DNA from: Ophiobolus disseminans
Lineage: Eukaryota; Ascomycota; Dothideomycetes; Pleosporales; Phaeosphaeriaceae
Length of the DNA stretch: 64,000 nucleotides
Direction: 5' to 3'
Assembly: GCA_010093685.1 (NCBI GenBank)
Contig: MU006222.1
Coordinates: 62,001 to 126,000, forward strand
Both the position numbers and the translations under genes were made by a program. This document shows, in pieces, positions 20,492 to 32,165 of this stretch; the first letter of the stretch is position 1; every line of letters starts with the position of its first letter. The notes beneath the pieces were generated by a model. The model ran no database searches. It worked only from the letters and a program-made list of their open reading frames with translations, and was not told the origin of the DNA.

Positions 20492-21981
20492 ATGACCGCT
20501 CGCGCACAAGAATTGTCGGTCTCTTTATCGGACAACATCTCGACAATACAGAGGTTCCTCGAGACCAACAAGCTTCCAAGTCTATCCATCGAGCAGGATG
20601 TGCCGTTTCAATACCAGGCGAATCCGGACTTCACACGTCCAAGAGATGCTGCGGTGCTCGCGTGCAAAGAGCTCCTTTCTCTTTTGACCGGAGCATTCGG
20701 CACTCTCACAAGTCAAACCGCATGTCCGCCATATTATTTTCAGACCAAGTTGCTAACAGCGCTACAGACAGCCGAAAACGCTAACACACAAGCCATATGC
20801 CGGTTCAAGATCGCCGAGAGCTTCCCCGACAAACAAGAGTCTGCTACCTTCGACGAGATAGCTGATCGCTGTGGGTTGCCTGAACCAGAAGTGCGACGAA
20901 TCATTCGAGCGTCTCTTCCCTCGTACATCTTTCGTGAAAAGAGCAGGGGCACCGTAACGCATACCGCGGCATCCAGACTATTGGCTACATTCCCGCTGAT
21001 GCGACAATGGATTGAGACGACAGGTGCCGAAATACATCCTGCTGCATTGAAGGTTGCAGACGCGATAGAGAAATGGCCCGGGAGCGAGGAGCCAAATCAC
21101 ACTGTCAGTACACTTTGACGTCCTGAAGCTGTGGCTTCACTTGAACCAACCTGACCTTTCTCAAGGGCTACAATATTGCAAACAACACGACCGACAACGC
21201 CTTCATACACATGTCGAAACAGCCCGGCCGCGCTGAAAAGTTTGCGGCTGCGATGACTTTGTTCAGCAACGGTCCTGGGTACGCCCCTACCCATCTTGTG
21301 GACAACTATCCATGGGATCGCCATTCTAGCGGAACCATAGTCGATGTCGGCGGATCGCATGGCGAGTACAGCATACCCATCGCGCAAAAGTTTTCGTCGA
21401 TACAGCGCGTCATCGTTCAAGACCTGCCTCATGTCATTGAACAGGCTGGAGCGACTGCACCCGCGGATCTGCAGGTAATTATCTCAACAAGCTGTAGAGA
21501 GACACATGCTGAGTTCTTACCCTATTTGAAGGACCGAGTCACGTTCATGGCACACGACTTCTTCCAACCTCAGCCCGTGAAAGGCGCAGATGTCTATCTC
21601 CTGCGCTGGATCTTACATGACTGGCCAGACACGTATGCCACACGCATACTGTGCGGACTCGTTCCGGCGCTCGAAAAGAGTTCAAAAGTCGTGATTCATG
21701 AGTACATAGTGCCTGAACCTGGACAGACGCCGACCGTGCAGGATCAAACGCTGCGGTGAGCTGAGCCGGCCTGCCGAAGCCAGGCGACACCATGCTAACA
21801 GCTAAACAGGATCTTCGACACAAGCATGAGGGCTTTGACGAATGGCAAAGAGAGGGAGGCGAGGGACTGGAAAAAACTCTTTGCTGAGGCTGACGACAGG
21901 TTTAAGATTGAAGAGATGTGGACGCCGGAGAGATCGAGTCTGGGCATCATCGTGGTGGGCTGGGATGCATCTGCTGTCTAA
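20492..21981 (+). CDS. Fungal secondary-metabolite O-methyltransferase (OMT-B)
   Basis: Exons 20492-21103, 21166-21474, 21532-21755 and 21810-21981; 438 residues. The 57-nt segment 21475-21531 has GT-AG ends and a length divisible by three, so a 457-residue unspliced form is also open. It shares its architecture with OMT-A: an N-terminal helical half with CRFKIAESF and TFDEIADRCGL, then SAM motif I VDVGGSHGEY near residue 262, HDFFQPQPVKGADVYLLRW, and catalytic His336 in LHDWPD, followed by the C-terminal FDTSM and ERSSLGI segments. This is the class of SAM-dependent O-methyltransferases found in aromatic polyketide and other metabolite clusters. Motifs here are closer to consensus than in OMT-A (HDW versus HDF). 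Substrate unknown. Confidence 0.88.
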
Positions 21982-22106
21982 AGTGGCGCTAGTTTGGCGG
22001 TCGCAAAATCGCGCGAAATCCGCCTCTCCGCCCCCTACTGGCTTCTGTATGTGTTTACAACAATTAAGGACATGGCCCAGTACCTGAGTCTTATGCCGTT
22101 TTCTCC

Positions 22107-23902
22107 CTACCGTAAGTACACTTGCAAAGCATTGTCGTTGATCAGCTTCATGCCCTCCTTCCTATACGTATCCGCCTCCGCGTAGCTCGTTACGTTCGCA
22201 TCAAAAACATAATTCAGCGGGTTCGCAACATCGTACGCAGGCCACATGCTTTCAGCTCCAGACCAGGCGTACGATTTCCTCCATGCGTTCGGATCCAAGT
22301 CATGCACGAAGCTGACCCAGCTGCTGTCCATGAACCTCGCAAGCGAACGGTAGCTTTCGGTCTTGTTGGTGAATGGGGGAACGGCGGCAGGCCGGTATCC
22401 AACGCCTTCAAGATTGAGGAACACAAAGGCCACTTCCTGGAAATGTGTTGCCCCAATTACGGGTGGTATACCAGCAGGAATAGCGTTGAAACGGTAGCAA
22501 TATGCTGAGACGCCAGCGGCAGCCCATATTTCACAGGTCTTTCGACGAGGAGCGATGAAGAATTGGTCACCGAAATAAGAAGCTGAGCGGCGGAACTGCG
22601 CACCAAACGGGGGGCCGGGACGCTGGTTCCCCAAGCTGGCGACGACGTTGACAGATAGGTCATCTGGGTATGCTGCAAGAAGCTGATTTGCAAGGTCCGC
22701 TGGCACACCACCACGAGTCGTGACGAATCTGTAAAAATCCTCGGTGGTATTTACTGGCGAAGGGCTAAATGCACTGCCTTCGTCTGAGTTGGCGCCATCA
22801 ATGATGGGAACGTGGACGAATTCGCCAGCTTCCAGTTGGATAGATGTGCGCTTTTGGATGAAGTCGCCATCGATGATTGGCCCGAAGCCTGTGACGTTCA
22901 GTGTCGTACTTGTTGTATTGATTGCAGTGTTGAGCTGCTCGGTGGGTAGTGCTCGTAGACACTCGAGCGGACTGGTTTGGTTGGCACAGCTAGTTCGACG
23001 AGCGAGCTCATTGTACATGTTCGCATTCGCTAAAGGGTCCCTGAGCGGACCATAAGCGATGGGGTTGCTAATCGTGGCGTCAGTGCATGTTTGCCATGAA
23101 ACTCGAATCCTAGACAACTTACCCGGACTGCAGAATGGCGCCGCGGAACAAGTCGTCATCACGCCCGCTGTAGGCAGTGAGATGGAAACCCACGGATGCT
23201 GCTCCTGCGCTCTCTCCGAAGACAGTAACCCGGCATGAATCTCCACCGAAGGCTTCAATGTTCTCTTGCACCCAGTGCAACGCCAGGCGCTGGTCGCGCA
23301 GACCGAGATTCAAGGTTCCAGCGTTCACCAGCTCTTCACTGCCGCTCAAGAATCCCCAGGCACTCAGTCGGTAATTAATACTGACGGCGATGATAGGCTT
23401 GCCAATCTTGACAGAATTCTGTACCATGAAGGAAACGTTGTATCGCTGGTCGACGCCTCCACCCTGAACAAATCCGCCGCCATGAATCCAGAACGCTACC
23501 GGCAACTTTTCATGCTCGTAGCCAGCGGGGCGGACCACGTTGATATAGAGGCAATCCTCCGATTTCGCATAATTCCATTGGTCGGAACCATAGCCATAAC
23601 ACTAAGATGATTTAGCAAGTGCTCGATGACGAAGAAGGTCAGGGACATACTGCTCCAGAATATGCAGTAGCTGGCCTTGCATCACTCCAGCTTTGGTCCA
23701 AGCTAACCGGATTCCGAAAACGCAACTGTCCAACTGGGGGTTTAGCATATGGGATGCCCAAGAAATGATCTTGGTTGTACTCTGCCGAGTGCAAGCCCAC
23801 ATATGTCCCGTTCTTGACATGAGCTGTGGGAGCTGTAGAGTAGGAGATTGGACTCGCCAAGCAAGCAGAGACTACAAGTGTCAGCGCAGCTGTATGCAGC
23901 AT
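22107..23902 (-). CDS. Secreted type-B carboxylesterase/lipase
   Basis: Minus strand, exons 23651-23902, 23123-23601 and 22107-23067; 563 residues. A signal peptide (MLHTAALTLVVSACLASP) is followed by an alpha/beta-hydrolase of the carboxylesterase type B family: GIPYAKPPVG, the EDCLYINV disulphide-loop motif, oxyanion-hole HGGGF at 124-128, the nucleophile elbow GESAG with Ser215, a probable acid in the GANSDEGSAF segment and a probable catalytic His in GATHFQE. Several N-x-T/S sequons fit a glycosylated extracellular enzyme. It would hydrolyse carboxylic esters. It lies tail to tail with OMT-B (125 bp apart) and closes the accessory block; whether it acts on the cluster product or on external esters cannot be told. 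Confidence 0.9.
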
Positions 23903-24576
23903 GATGGAAGATGATATGAAGTAAGAGGCCTTACATTCCCATCAAAGCCTGCGACTCAGCTACTATTAATGTGCAGTCTTTGCGGCAAGCTCCGCAGGCC
24001 GGGAAAAGTTGCGGCAATTGCACTCGTGCTACGGTCTCGATTCATGACCTCAGTATGGCGGAATACTCGACTACAATCAGCATAGCCAGCAAGTTGGCTC
24101 AAGCTTCTGCATAGAGCTTGTCAAGGATTGTCGCAAGCAAACCCTTGGAGAAGGCGGAAAGTGGAGGATCGATGATGATCACGGCATGTCATAGGTCAGA
24201 AAGACGGTCCGATGTTTAACCCTCGGTAGAACACCATGCATTAGATTGCGGGCAGAGATTGTGGGGTATGAGGCTGGACTCCACGGCAAACCTCGCAACC
24301 GAGGATGTTTGGTGGGCGCATGGTTAGAGGCGTGAGGCACATGAAGAAAGGGAATGGTATCCTTGTAAAATTGTGTGATATTTATATGTTGTTTATTGCG
24401 CTCAGATGCAAACCTGCCGTCATCACGCACATCTATAAAACTGCGAAACACTGTTAACATCAACGAGCGACGTTGGTGTTTCCGCGCGCCAGACCAAAGC
24501 CAGGAAAGGCGGGGCTGTATTGTAGACGAGCCTCGAAATGCCCAGCGTGCAAGTTGCTGGCATACAACGACTTGGC
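23903..24576. other. Intergenic interval
   Basis: About 670 bp upstream of the esterase start and downstream of the next minus-strand gene. No ORF with coding character and no repeat seen; it presumably holds the esterase promoter. Confidence 0.35.
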
Positions 24577-25098
24577 CTACTTCGCGCCGCCAGTGAAAAT
24601 TTTCTTTACCCGTCCATGAAGGGTAATTGTTCGCACTGGGTTATTGGCAACGTTTTCCTCCTGCCGTCGAGCAAGGGACAGGTTGGTGAAGTTGTTGATA
24701 GGTCGTACGAAATAGCCTTCATTGCGCAGATCTACAGGGGGTTTGAACGCAGATGACGGACGTAGAGACGGTGGAGCCGAACTATTGCAAGAGGACGGAG
24801 CTGTGCTCCCAGATGAGTGAGGCTGTGAATCAAGTGCTATCGTAGTTTCTAACTGTGAAACAAGCATGCGTCGATTCACCGATGAGCGGCGAGAGTGCTG
24901 CTCTTGTGGAGCCTGCGAGATATCAGACTCCTCCTCATATGTGAACGTTTCCCCAACGTGAGGCCGAGGACCTGAACTAAAGGGGATAGCGACTATGCGT
25001 CCATTTCTCAAGACACCCATACTGGAGGTAACGTGTCCACCAGTGGTGGGGCGCGAAACAGCCTGCGGTATTGGTGGCATTTTGGATGTATGGAGCAT
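24577..25098 (-). CDS. Hypothetical Ser/Pro-rich protein
   Basis: A 173-codon minus-strand ORF; the second Met (25080, MPPIPQAV) may be the true start. The product is rich in Ser, Pro, Arg and Gln, has no transmembrane segment, signal peptide or known motif, and looks like a disordered fungal protein (GGHVTSSMGVLRNGRIVAIP near the start; a basic RVKKIF end). I do not recognise it. Codon use is compatible with coding, but no intron or partner supports it, so it may be spurious or one exon of a larger gene. Confidence 0.4.
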   Translation of the reverse strand: MLHTSKMPPIPQAVSRPTTGGHVTSSMGVLRNGRIVAIPFSSGPRPHVGETFTYEEESDISQAPQEQHSRRSSVNRRMLVSQLETTIALDSQPHSSGSTAPSSCNSSAPPSLRPSSAFKPPVDLRNEGYFVRPINNFTNLSLARRQEENVANNPVRTITLHGRVKKIFTGGAK

Positions 25099-26430
25099 GT
25101 TGCTGTTGATGCAGTGGGGTATCGGGGTTGCGTCGGTTGCGAAACGTAGTTGTTCTCTGTGCCGAAGGTGCTATGCCCTGGAGATCTGGGAGGAGCGCCC
25201 GGAAACCATTTATACCCGATTTGCGCTATTGTTCTTCCACTATCTCTTGTATTGTTCGTACATGTAGTAGTACTGAGGCCCTTGCACATAATTGTGTACA
25301 AATAGTGAAGGCTAAAGATTTCGGAGCATGCGTAACAGACCTTACGCCTTGTTTACAGTGCCAACGCAGTAGAGACTGTTTACATCGTTCGAAGTTCGCG
25401 TTGTCTCGAAGTCGCTACGTGCTTACGCATTATTCGAGAAAGGCACAAGTGTATATATGTGTGTGTTTTGCTGTTACTCCTCGAACGTTGAGTGGTAAAT
25501 GAATCAAATAGAGATAGCGACGAGCTTCGTACAGTTGTAGACATTATCGCTTAACTCGTCTCTCGCATATTACCAAGATGAAAAAGAGGTACCGTAGTGC
25601 TGATGACGTCTCGGTGTATATCCTCCTAGTAGGGAGAATTTTAGTTGATCACGTGTATAATTCTAGAGTGTAACTTCGGAGTTTCCCCATACCTCACGCT
25701 GCTGTGAACACTGCACTTGCGCTGAACCTGTCATACTTGGAAAAACACGAAGACTCCGAAAGTAATTGTGTTCTGCATAGTGCCAGAACAGTAAGATTCC
25801 ATGCTGGACTCATCCTTGCTGTGTAGATGCTGATGTGTTCGCGAGCAAGCAGAACAAGCCAGCTCAAATGACGTAATGCACTAAGAAGCCAGGTTTCCAA
25901 CCTGCAGCCTAAGGCTCCAGTTCCAAATCGCCGCGGAGGATTCCCAAAAGTACTAAGGATCGCTGACAGGGAGACATGATCGAAGCAGGGAATGCTCGAT
26001 TAAAGGGAAGGGATGGAGAGGATGCGAGGAATCGAGGTGGGATGATCCACGATCGCCGACTTGGGTATCGATAAGCGAAATGCCATCCCAGACACATGGG
26101 AAACTTCAATGAGCCATGTCTCGGAGTTGCGCACATCTTCCGTCGTTTTAGTCTGACAGGTCCCATAGCGTAACGCCGTAGCGCCTTGAGTAGATAGCGT
26201 GCTTTTTTTTTGGCTGTGAAGAGGTTTTGTAGTCTCAACGGCAGGTGCGCATTCCTGAACGGATCGCCAGTGATGGATGTGGCTTGCCGTATTTAGCGCC
26301 CAGTGACGCAATGGCAGTCGCTCAACGCGTTCCCTCAAAGCCTTGTTAACAGCAGACAATCGCTGCAATAGCAGTGCCCATCTCCTCGACCTTAACCCTT
26401 CACATTCTTGTCTACGGATCTACAGTCAAC
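25099..26430. other. Intergenic interval
   Basis: 1.3 kb without a gene I can support. ORFs on both strands are short (up to 124 codons), overlap one another and lack family motifs. The 3' part is the presumed promoter of the DUF3292 gene. Confidence 0.4.
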
Positions 26431-28623
26431 ATGGGCACCCAGGGATTGGTTTTTAAGGACCTGATGCCGTTGCCGGATCAGGATCCAACAGAGCACGAAG
26501 GCACAACAACTACGCTATTGGATGCGCCTACAGATAGCCATGCGCTAGCATTGGAAGCCGCAAAGGCCGTTCATCCGGCTGAGGCGGGCGCAGCTCAAGT
26601 CCAGCACACCGAAGAGGTCGTAGACTTGGGGTGGAATGAACCGAAAGAGGCCGTTGCAAAACCTCTAGTGGGGGGTCTGTCGAACGAGGATCTATGGCTT
26701 CTTGTTCGTCGTTTCAACAAGGTAAGGAAGGTCAAGTCCAATTACTTGAAATCAGGGCTAAACAGCAACAGCAAATGTACCATGTCAAGGAACTCACTAC
26801 AGTACCTTCTGGCGGCCTAGATCTCAATATAGCAGACGAAGAGGAGTTCTCACCTGACAAACTACGCGCCAATATCGAGCGGTTGTACATGACAATTGTA
26901 AGTCTCTCATCTTCGAGCCCCAAACAACTTGCTTACAGTTATAGATCATTAGCTTGATGGCTTTCGGCAAACACATCGTCCGATTACGGTCCTGGCGGGA
27001 AACACGACGGACTGCCGGGTTCTGTTCTGCGTACTTCATTGCTTGGATCTTTGACCTGATCATGCCTCTTGTATCAGTAACTCTCATCACCCTCATCGTC
27101 TACCCCCCGTCTCGAGCAGTCATGTTCCCACCCGCTCCTATCGCCCTGGTCAGCTCTAAGGGAGGTGTTCAGAAACCGAAGGCTGGTGTTCTGGGTAGCA
27201 CCGACAGCGCTACAGGAGCGCCTGAGAACCACAAAGGTGAAGCTGTTGAACAGGAAGCATCCAACTTTGTCAATGGTATTGCTTCTGTGGCGTTGTCGAG
27301 TGCTACAGGTAAGCACCCTCAAGGCGAACCGCCGGAAGGCGACGCGCAAGAGAAAGGTGTCCCAGACCCTACGCGAATCGCTATTGGTGCTGCAGATGCA
27401 AAAGACGTCACCGCTGGCGCAACCACCTCCAAAGAACATGACAAAACCAAAGTCCCGATGGAGACAGCTATGTGGACCAAGATGCGACCTGTCATGCATG
27501 GCCTCGGGGATGCGACAGATACCTGGGAGCGCTTTGCAAAGTAAGCCCTGATATTCCGTTCATACAACTCACGAGCTGACAATATCGCAGTATGCTTGAG
27601 CCGACACCTCCATTCCCAAAGAACAAGTATCACTACCGCCTCGCAGCTTGTGTGGCCCCGCTTCTACTAATCTCACTCTTTGTCACTTCGTACATGTTCA
27701 TGAAGGGTGTCACTTTCGGCGTCGGCTTTGGTTTCTTCGGCGATCCCGTTATTGTGCGTGGGCTTGCCCTCTTGAACAGGAAGTTTCCTGGCTGGCAGAA
27801 ACTTCTCGAGCTCCGCAACACACTCCTCAAGGGCGTTCCCACCAACGCACAGCTCACCATTACCCTCCTGCGACTTGGCGAAGCCAACAAAGCTCCCTTA
27901 CCCCCGCCACCACATGTGGCCGGCCCACCTCCAGAGGTGCCCGTCGATGTCAGCGAGCAAGAACTCCGTGCGACAGGCGCAGACTGGCCGCTCAACGCCA
28001 CACAAGAGGAACTCGACGAAGCGATGGCACACGACCCCACCACAGCCCACGAAACCGGCGGCGAAGACATTGACAACGCGAAGAACTCCAAGCACGGCAA
28101 GAAGTCAAACAAGATTGTAAACTTCTTCCGCAGCACCGTAAAAGGCGGCGTCGAAACCTCCATCACCGCAGACCGCGTAAAAGCCGCCGCTGGCTCCGAA
28201 CACGCAAAGAACCGCATCGGTGCCGTGCCGCCCAAAAACGCTGACATGACTTCCGGCCCCGTGGAATTCAAGTCCCGATACGACGGCAAGAAGGGCCACT
28301 TGTACATCACGACCAAAGCAACCATCCCCTGCATCGCGTTCTCAACGGACAAGACAATCGAGAAAATCGGAACACAGAGTCGCGAGGACTTGCACCCGCT
28401 CTGGAGCATTCCCGTCGGCCAGATCAAGGAGATCCGCAAGGTCGGCGGCTTTGGATGGAAAGCGAAGATGATTGTGGGCTGGGCGATGGGCAGGGAAGTC
28501 GCGGATGGTATTGTGATAACAGATCGGACGGGTGTGGAGACGAGGTTGACGGCTATGCCGTTGAGAGACGAGCTGTTCAATCGGTTGGTGGCTATGGGTG
28601 GGCAGAAGTGGGAGTGTTGGTAG
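26431..28623 (+). CDS. DUF3292 fungal membrane protein
   Basis: Exons 26431-26721, 26772-26897, 26945-27540 and 27591-28623 give 681 residues. It matches the layout of the fungus-specific DUF3292 family: an N-terminal region with LSNEDLWLLVRRFNK, a first hydrophobic segment (FIAWIFDLIMPLVSVTLITL), a disordered Ala/Gly/Lys linker, a second hydrophobic block (APLLLISLFVTSYMF then GFGFFGDP), NRKFPGWQKLLELRNTLLKG, and a C-terminal domain with GHLYITTKATIPCIAFST and VGQIKEIRKVGGFGWK that resembles a GRAM/PH-like lipid-binding fold. Function is unknown; an organelle-membrane role is inference from the helices. A long antisense ORF (27633-28709) is only a shadow of the GC-rich coding strand. Confidence 0.85.
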
Positions 28624-29087
28624 AGGCTGGATGGTTGCGGTACTGCTTTCGGTCTCGGGGTGCTTGGACATGGTGGTCCTGGGAATGTGTCGATGCATTT
28701 GGCGTACATTGGGTGTTGGGCGTTCGGGCATCCTGGAGGGGCTCGAGATGGTGGCGAGTGTACTCTTTGGGCAAATTAGGTGGCATACCTAGGATACATT
28801 TGACTCGAGATGAGTCGTGATGAGCATACACCTCGAGCAATCCTAATGACTACGTTGCATCATCACACGAAGAAGGCACTGCAGACAAGACACTGTAGTA
28901 GTAGAGTTGAGATTCTCGTTAAGTGGCATCGGCTGAAGCCGATGCCTACATGTCCTGATGTGATGCTCTTGCATCAACGACACAGCTCACCGGGGAGCAG
29001 TCCAAAACACTTTTCCACCCATACCGCCAACCCAAACTACACCGAATCTATCCTCGCACCACTATCCCACTCACCATCGCCGCCGCC
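28624..29087. other. 3' intergenic interval with a perfect hairpin
   Basis: 464 bp between two converging genes. At 28925-28946 lies a perfect 9-bp inverted repeat, GGCATCGGC-TGAA-GCCGATGCC, with a 4-nt loop; nothing else stands out. It could structure the 3' end of either transcript. Confidence 0.45.
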
Positions 29088-30908
29088 TTACTCGTCGTCC
29101 ATCTCCTCGTCCATGGCGGCCGCCACGCCACCCTCAAACGAGGTGCAGACCTGGGCCGCCGCCAGCGCCAGATGGTACCTCATGGCGACCTTGTTGCCGC
29201 TGGTGTTGAGGCCCTTTGAGCGGCACATGGTCTTGAGGTCCTCGGCGGACCACTCGAAGTCGGCGTCCTGGAGGTCGGCGACGAGCTGGTCCTTGCCCTT
29301 GCCGAAGGTGGAGATGCCGCGGTCGGCGCACATCTTGGTGAGGTCCGCGACGGAGAGGTAGCCGCGCGGGTCTGGGGTGCGCTCGGAGATCTGGGCGTTG
29401 GTGAGGAATAAGGTCTTGCTGGGGTTGGTAGCCTTCTTGGCGGTGACCTTCTCCTTCTCCTTGCCCTTGCCTTTACCCTTGGGGGTAGTGCGCTTGACGT
29501 GATCGTCCTCTTGCCTCTTGATCTGCGCATTGCGCGCGACCTTGGCGGCGGTGTTCTCAGTGGCACGCTGGGACCTAACCTGCGCGGCGGTGGCGCGCTG
29601 CATGGCACGCTGGGCCTTCTCCTCCTCCTTCTGCTGACGCTTGTAGGCAATCTCCTCAGCCTTCTGGGCGTTCTTGATCTTGGCCGCCTCCTTGACCTTG
29701 CGCTCTCGGGTCTCTTTGGCGTCCTTGATGGCCTGTTCCTTGTTACGGTTCTCCTCGCGGGTTGAACGATAGACCTCAAGCTGCATGCGGCGGGCATCAG
29801 GGTCGTCGTCCATGTCGGTGGGGATGCGGGCGGTACCGTCGGTCATGGCCATGTAGCGCTCGCGGCAGGCAGTCTCAGAGAACAAATTGTCCTTGTTAAG
29901 GCGACGCATGTAATCGGCGACTTTGCGGAAGCGCCAGGCATGCATACGCTCGACTTCGTAGTTGACCTCGATGTTAGCGAGGGCATATGCCTGCATCAGA
30001 AGACAGTCCTGCAGAGCTGTTATTACTTTTCACATCGAGTGTATTCAGGACCAACTTACATCTTCGAACTCCCACTCTTTGTAGCCCTCCTTGAGGAGGA
30101 AGTCGACATTGCTAGCCTGGGCAAGACGGATACGACCGATGCGCGTAGAGATGGACTTCTGATCATAGCGAACGCGACCTTCCTTGGCGAGCTTGTCGGC
30201 GATCTGGCGGTCGCTGAAACCCTTCTCACGCATTTCCATCATGAGCTCATCATCGGAGTCCAGCTCATGGGACACACGCTTATGGTAAGCTGGCAAGGTC
30301 TCACCCTTCCTATGACCGCGACGACCAAAGGTACCTTAACATTGGTGTACTCAGTCAGTGTGCGTCTCAGATACGGTTCATACACTGATGCTTACCTGGA
30401 ACGCGGGATGAAGGCTTGGTAACGAAGCCAGTGTCCTCATCAAGGATGAACGCGTCAGTGTTGCCTGTCTGGATCCGGTTGGCAGCGCGCTGGAGGGAGC
30501 GAGTAGGCTGAGCGGCGAACGTAGGCTTGACACGCTTCCGCTTCTGGCCAGCCACATTATCGTCATCATACTCAGGATCGTAGGCGTCCTCGTCATCCTC
30601 AGACTCCTCTGATATAATGCCAAGGTCGTTGTAGCCGTCGAGCTTGAAATCGTCGTCTTCGGGCTGCGGGGTGTGAGCTGATATACGTGCCTGTCTACAT
30701 TCACTTTACTTACTTCTTCTTCAGGAGCCTCATACTCGTCCATGATGTCCTGTTCATCATCGCCATCGCCCGCAATGTCCATGTCGGCGAAGTTCTCGAG
30801 GGTGACCTGCTCGATTGGCTCATCGTCTACGAAAGTGGGTTAGCAGAATGCGCAAGCAAGGTAATTAGATTGTTACTTACCATCGAGAATGAGGGTGTTG
30901 TCGTCCAT
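29088..30908 (-). CDS. Nuclear SAP-motif protein with acidic N-terminus
   Basis: Minus strand, five exons: 30881-30908, 30714-30826, 30396-30663, 30060-30334 and 29088-30008; 534 residues. The first 110 residues are strongly acidic (repeated DDE blocks) ahead of a GQKRKRVK basic patch, as in nuclear proteins. The middle contains a SANT-like helical region (SDDELMMEMREKGFSDRQIADKL, then SISTRIGRIRLA), followed by a very long Lys/Glu/Arg/Gln charged helix with a KGKGKGKEKEK patch. The C-terminus carries two SAP-type helix-extended-helix motifs in tandem (LTKMCADRGISTFGKGKDQL and LKTMCRSKGLNTSGNK), which usually bind DNA. I infer a chromatin-associated role; the exact family is not recognised. 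Each exon junction closes in frame. Confidence 0.8.
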
Positions 30909-32165
30909 TGTGTTGGACTCGGTGTGCTGTTGCCAGCTGTTGTTGTGTTGTGCGGAGGTGTTGAAGTCGAGCTCGCTGGGGATTTTGTAGCAGTGAGTGC
31001 GGCGTTGGGGCTTTGAAATACTCCTCGAGCAAGTTTTAAGCGAGAGGGCGCACGGGCAGGTCAGAGAGTTGTAGTAGCCCAGGTGAAGGTGGATGGCAAA
31101 GAGCGAGCGCAAACGGCCTGGTGGCTACAAGTTGTTGAGGCTGACTCACGGAGATCCACGATGTGGGTGAGGTTGCAAGCAGGATAGAGGAATGAGACTA
31201 CAGAGAGCAGTGTGGAGGGTAAGGAAGAGCAATGGCCGTGTTGTTTATAGGCAATTTCCCAGGAGTAGAAGCCGTAACCCAATCCTGACGCCGTGCCCCT
31301 GGAGCCACCTGCCTCAACAACACAAAAGAGCGGAAGAGGGGCGGCAAACGCAGAGACTTGCGGATACAGCGCAAGTGAGATATGGCTACTTTTGTTATGA
31401 CCATCGACTCCATCCTCCGTCATCGTAATGCTTCGCACATCTCTTTCAGATACGAAAAATCTCAAGGACAGTAGAAAGTCTGGATCAGTGGAATCAGAAA
31501 AGAAATGTTGGTCAATTCTATGGACAACAGGGCTTGTAATGGTGAAGAGAAGGCCTTGGTCAGAGATGGACAAAATAAAGGGGTAGATGACAACGAGGGA
31601 AATACTACGAGACGATGAGTTCAGAGGTCTTCTTTCCTTCAACTCTCCTAGGGCGACAAGCTGCCTCAACATATGTTCTTGTTCAATACCGTGTTGTGTA
31701 TTCAGTGATGCCTACTCAATGCATGAATGCTACGAATGTCCAGGGGTATCAGAAACGAATGAGGTAAGGTTGCTGTGTCGATAATTAACAAAGAAAGAAC
31801 CATTCAGAGGACAATGCCACAGTCATTCTTGTAGAGAAACAGGCTGATAAGATCGATGATCATGTGTTGTGTTGCGACTGTTAAGGTGTGCAGCCGTGCG
31901 TGCGAGGAACGTCCAGGTCGGGGATCTTCACGTGCGCGACGTCGTGGCGCGAACTCTAGGCCCACATCCCTGCCGATGACGCACCATATCTCTTGGACGC
32001 CCAAGATACTACAATCAAGACTCCAGCGGGCCACGACATCCTTACACTCTCCCTGCATATCAGATCGCCTTCTGAGACATAGATTTCCCCTAGAACCTCA
32101 CTTTGCGAGTATCCACAACGCGACAGCACCCACACTTAGCGGCGAGTGACGTGCACACATCACAC
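30909..32165. promoter_or_regulatory. Divergent intergenic region
   Basis: 1.26 kb between the SAP-motif gene (minus) and the next plus-strand gene. ORFs up to 203 codons on the minus strand (31061-31672) lack any family match and run through low-complexity sequence, so I regard them as chance. It presumably holds both promoters. Confidence 0.4.

Noticed and set aside
27633..28709. 358-codon ORF antisense to the DUF3292 gene
   Set aside because: It mirrors the coding strand of a strongly supported gene and has no family features.
31061..31672. 203-codon minus-strand ORF
   Set aside because: Lies in an intergenic region, has no motif, signal peptide or splice partners, and its content looks random.
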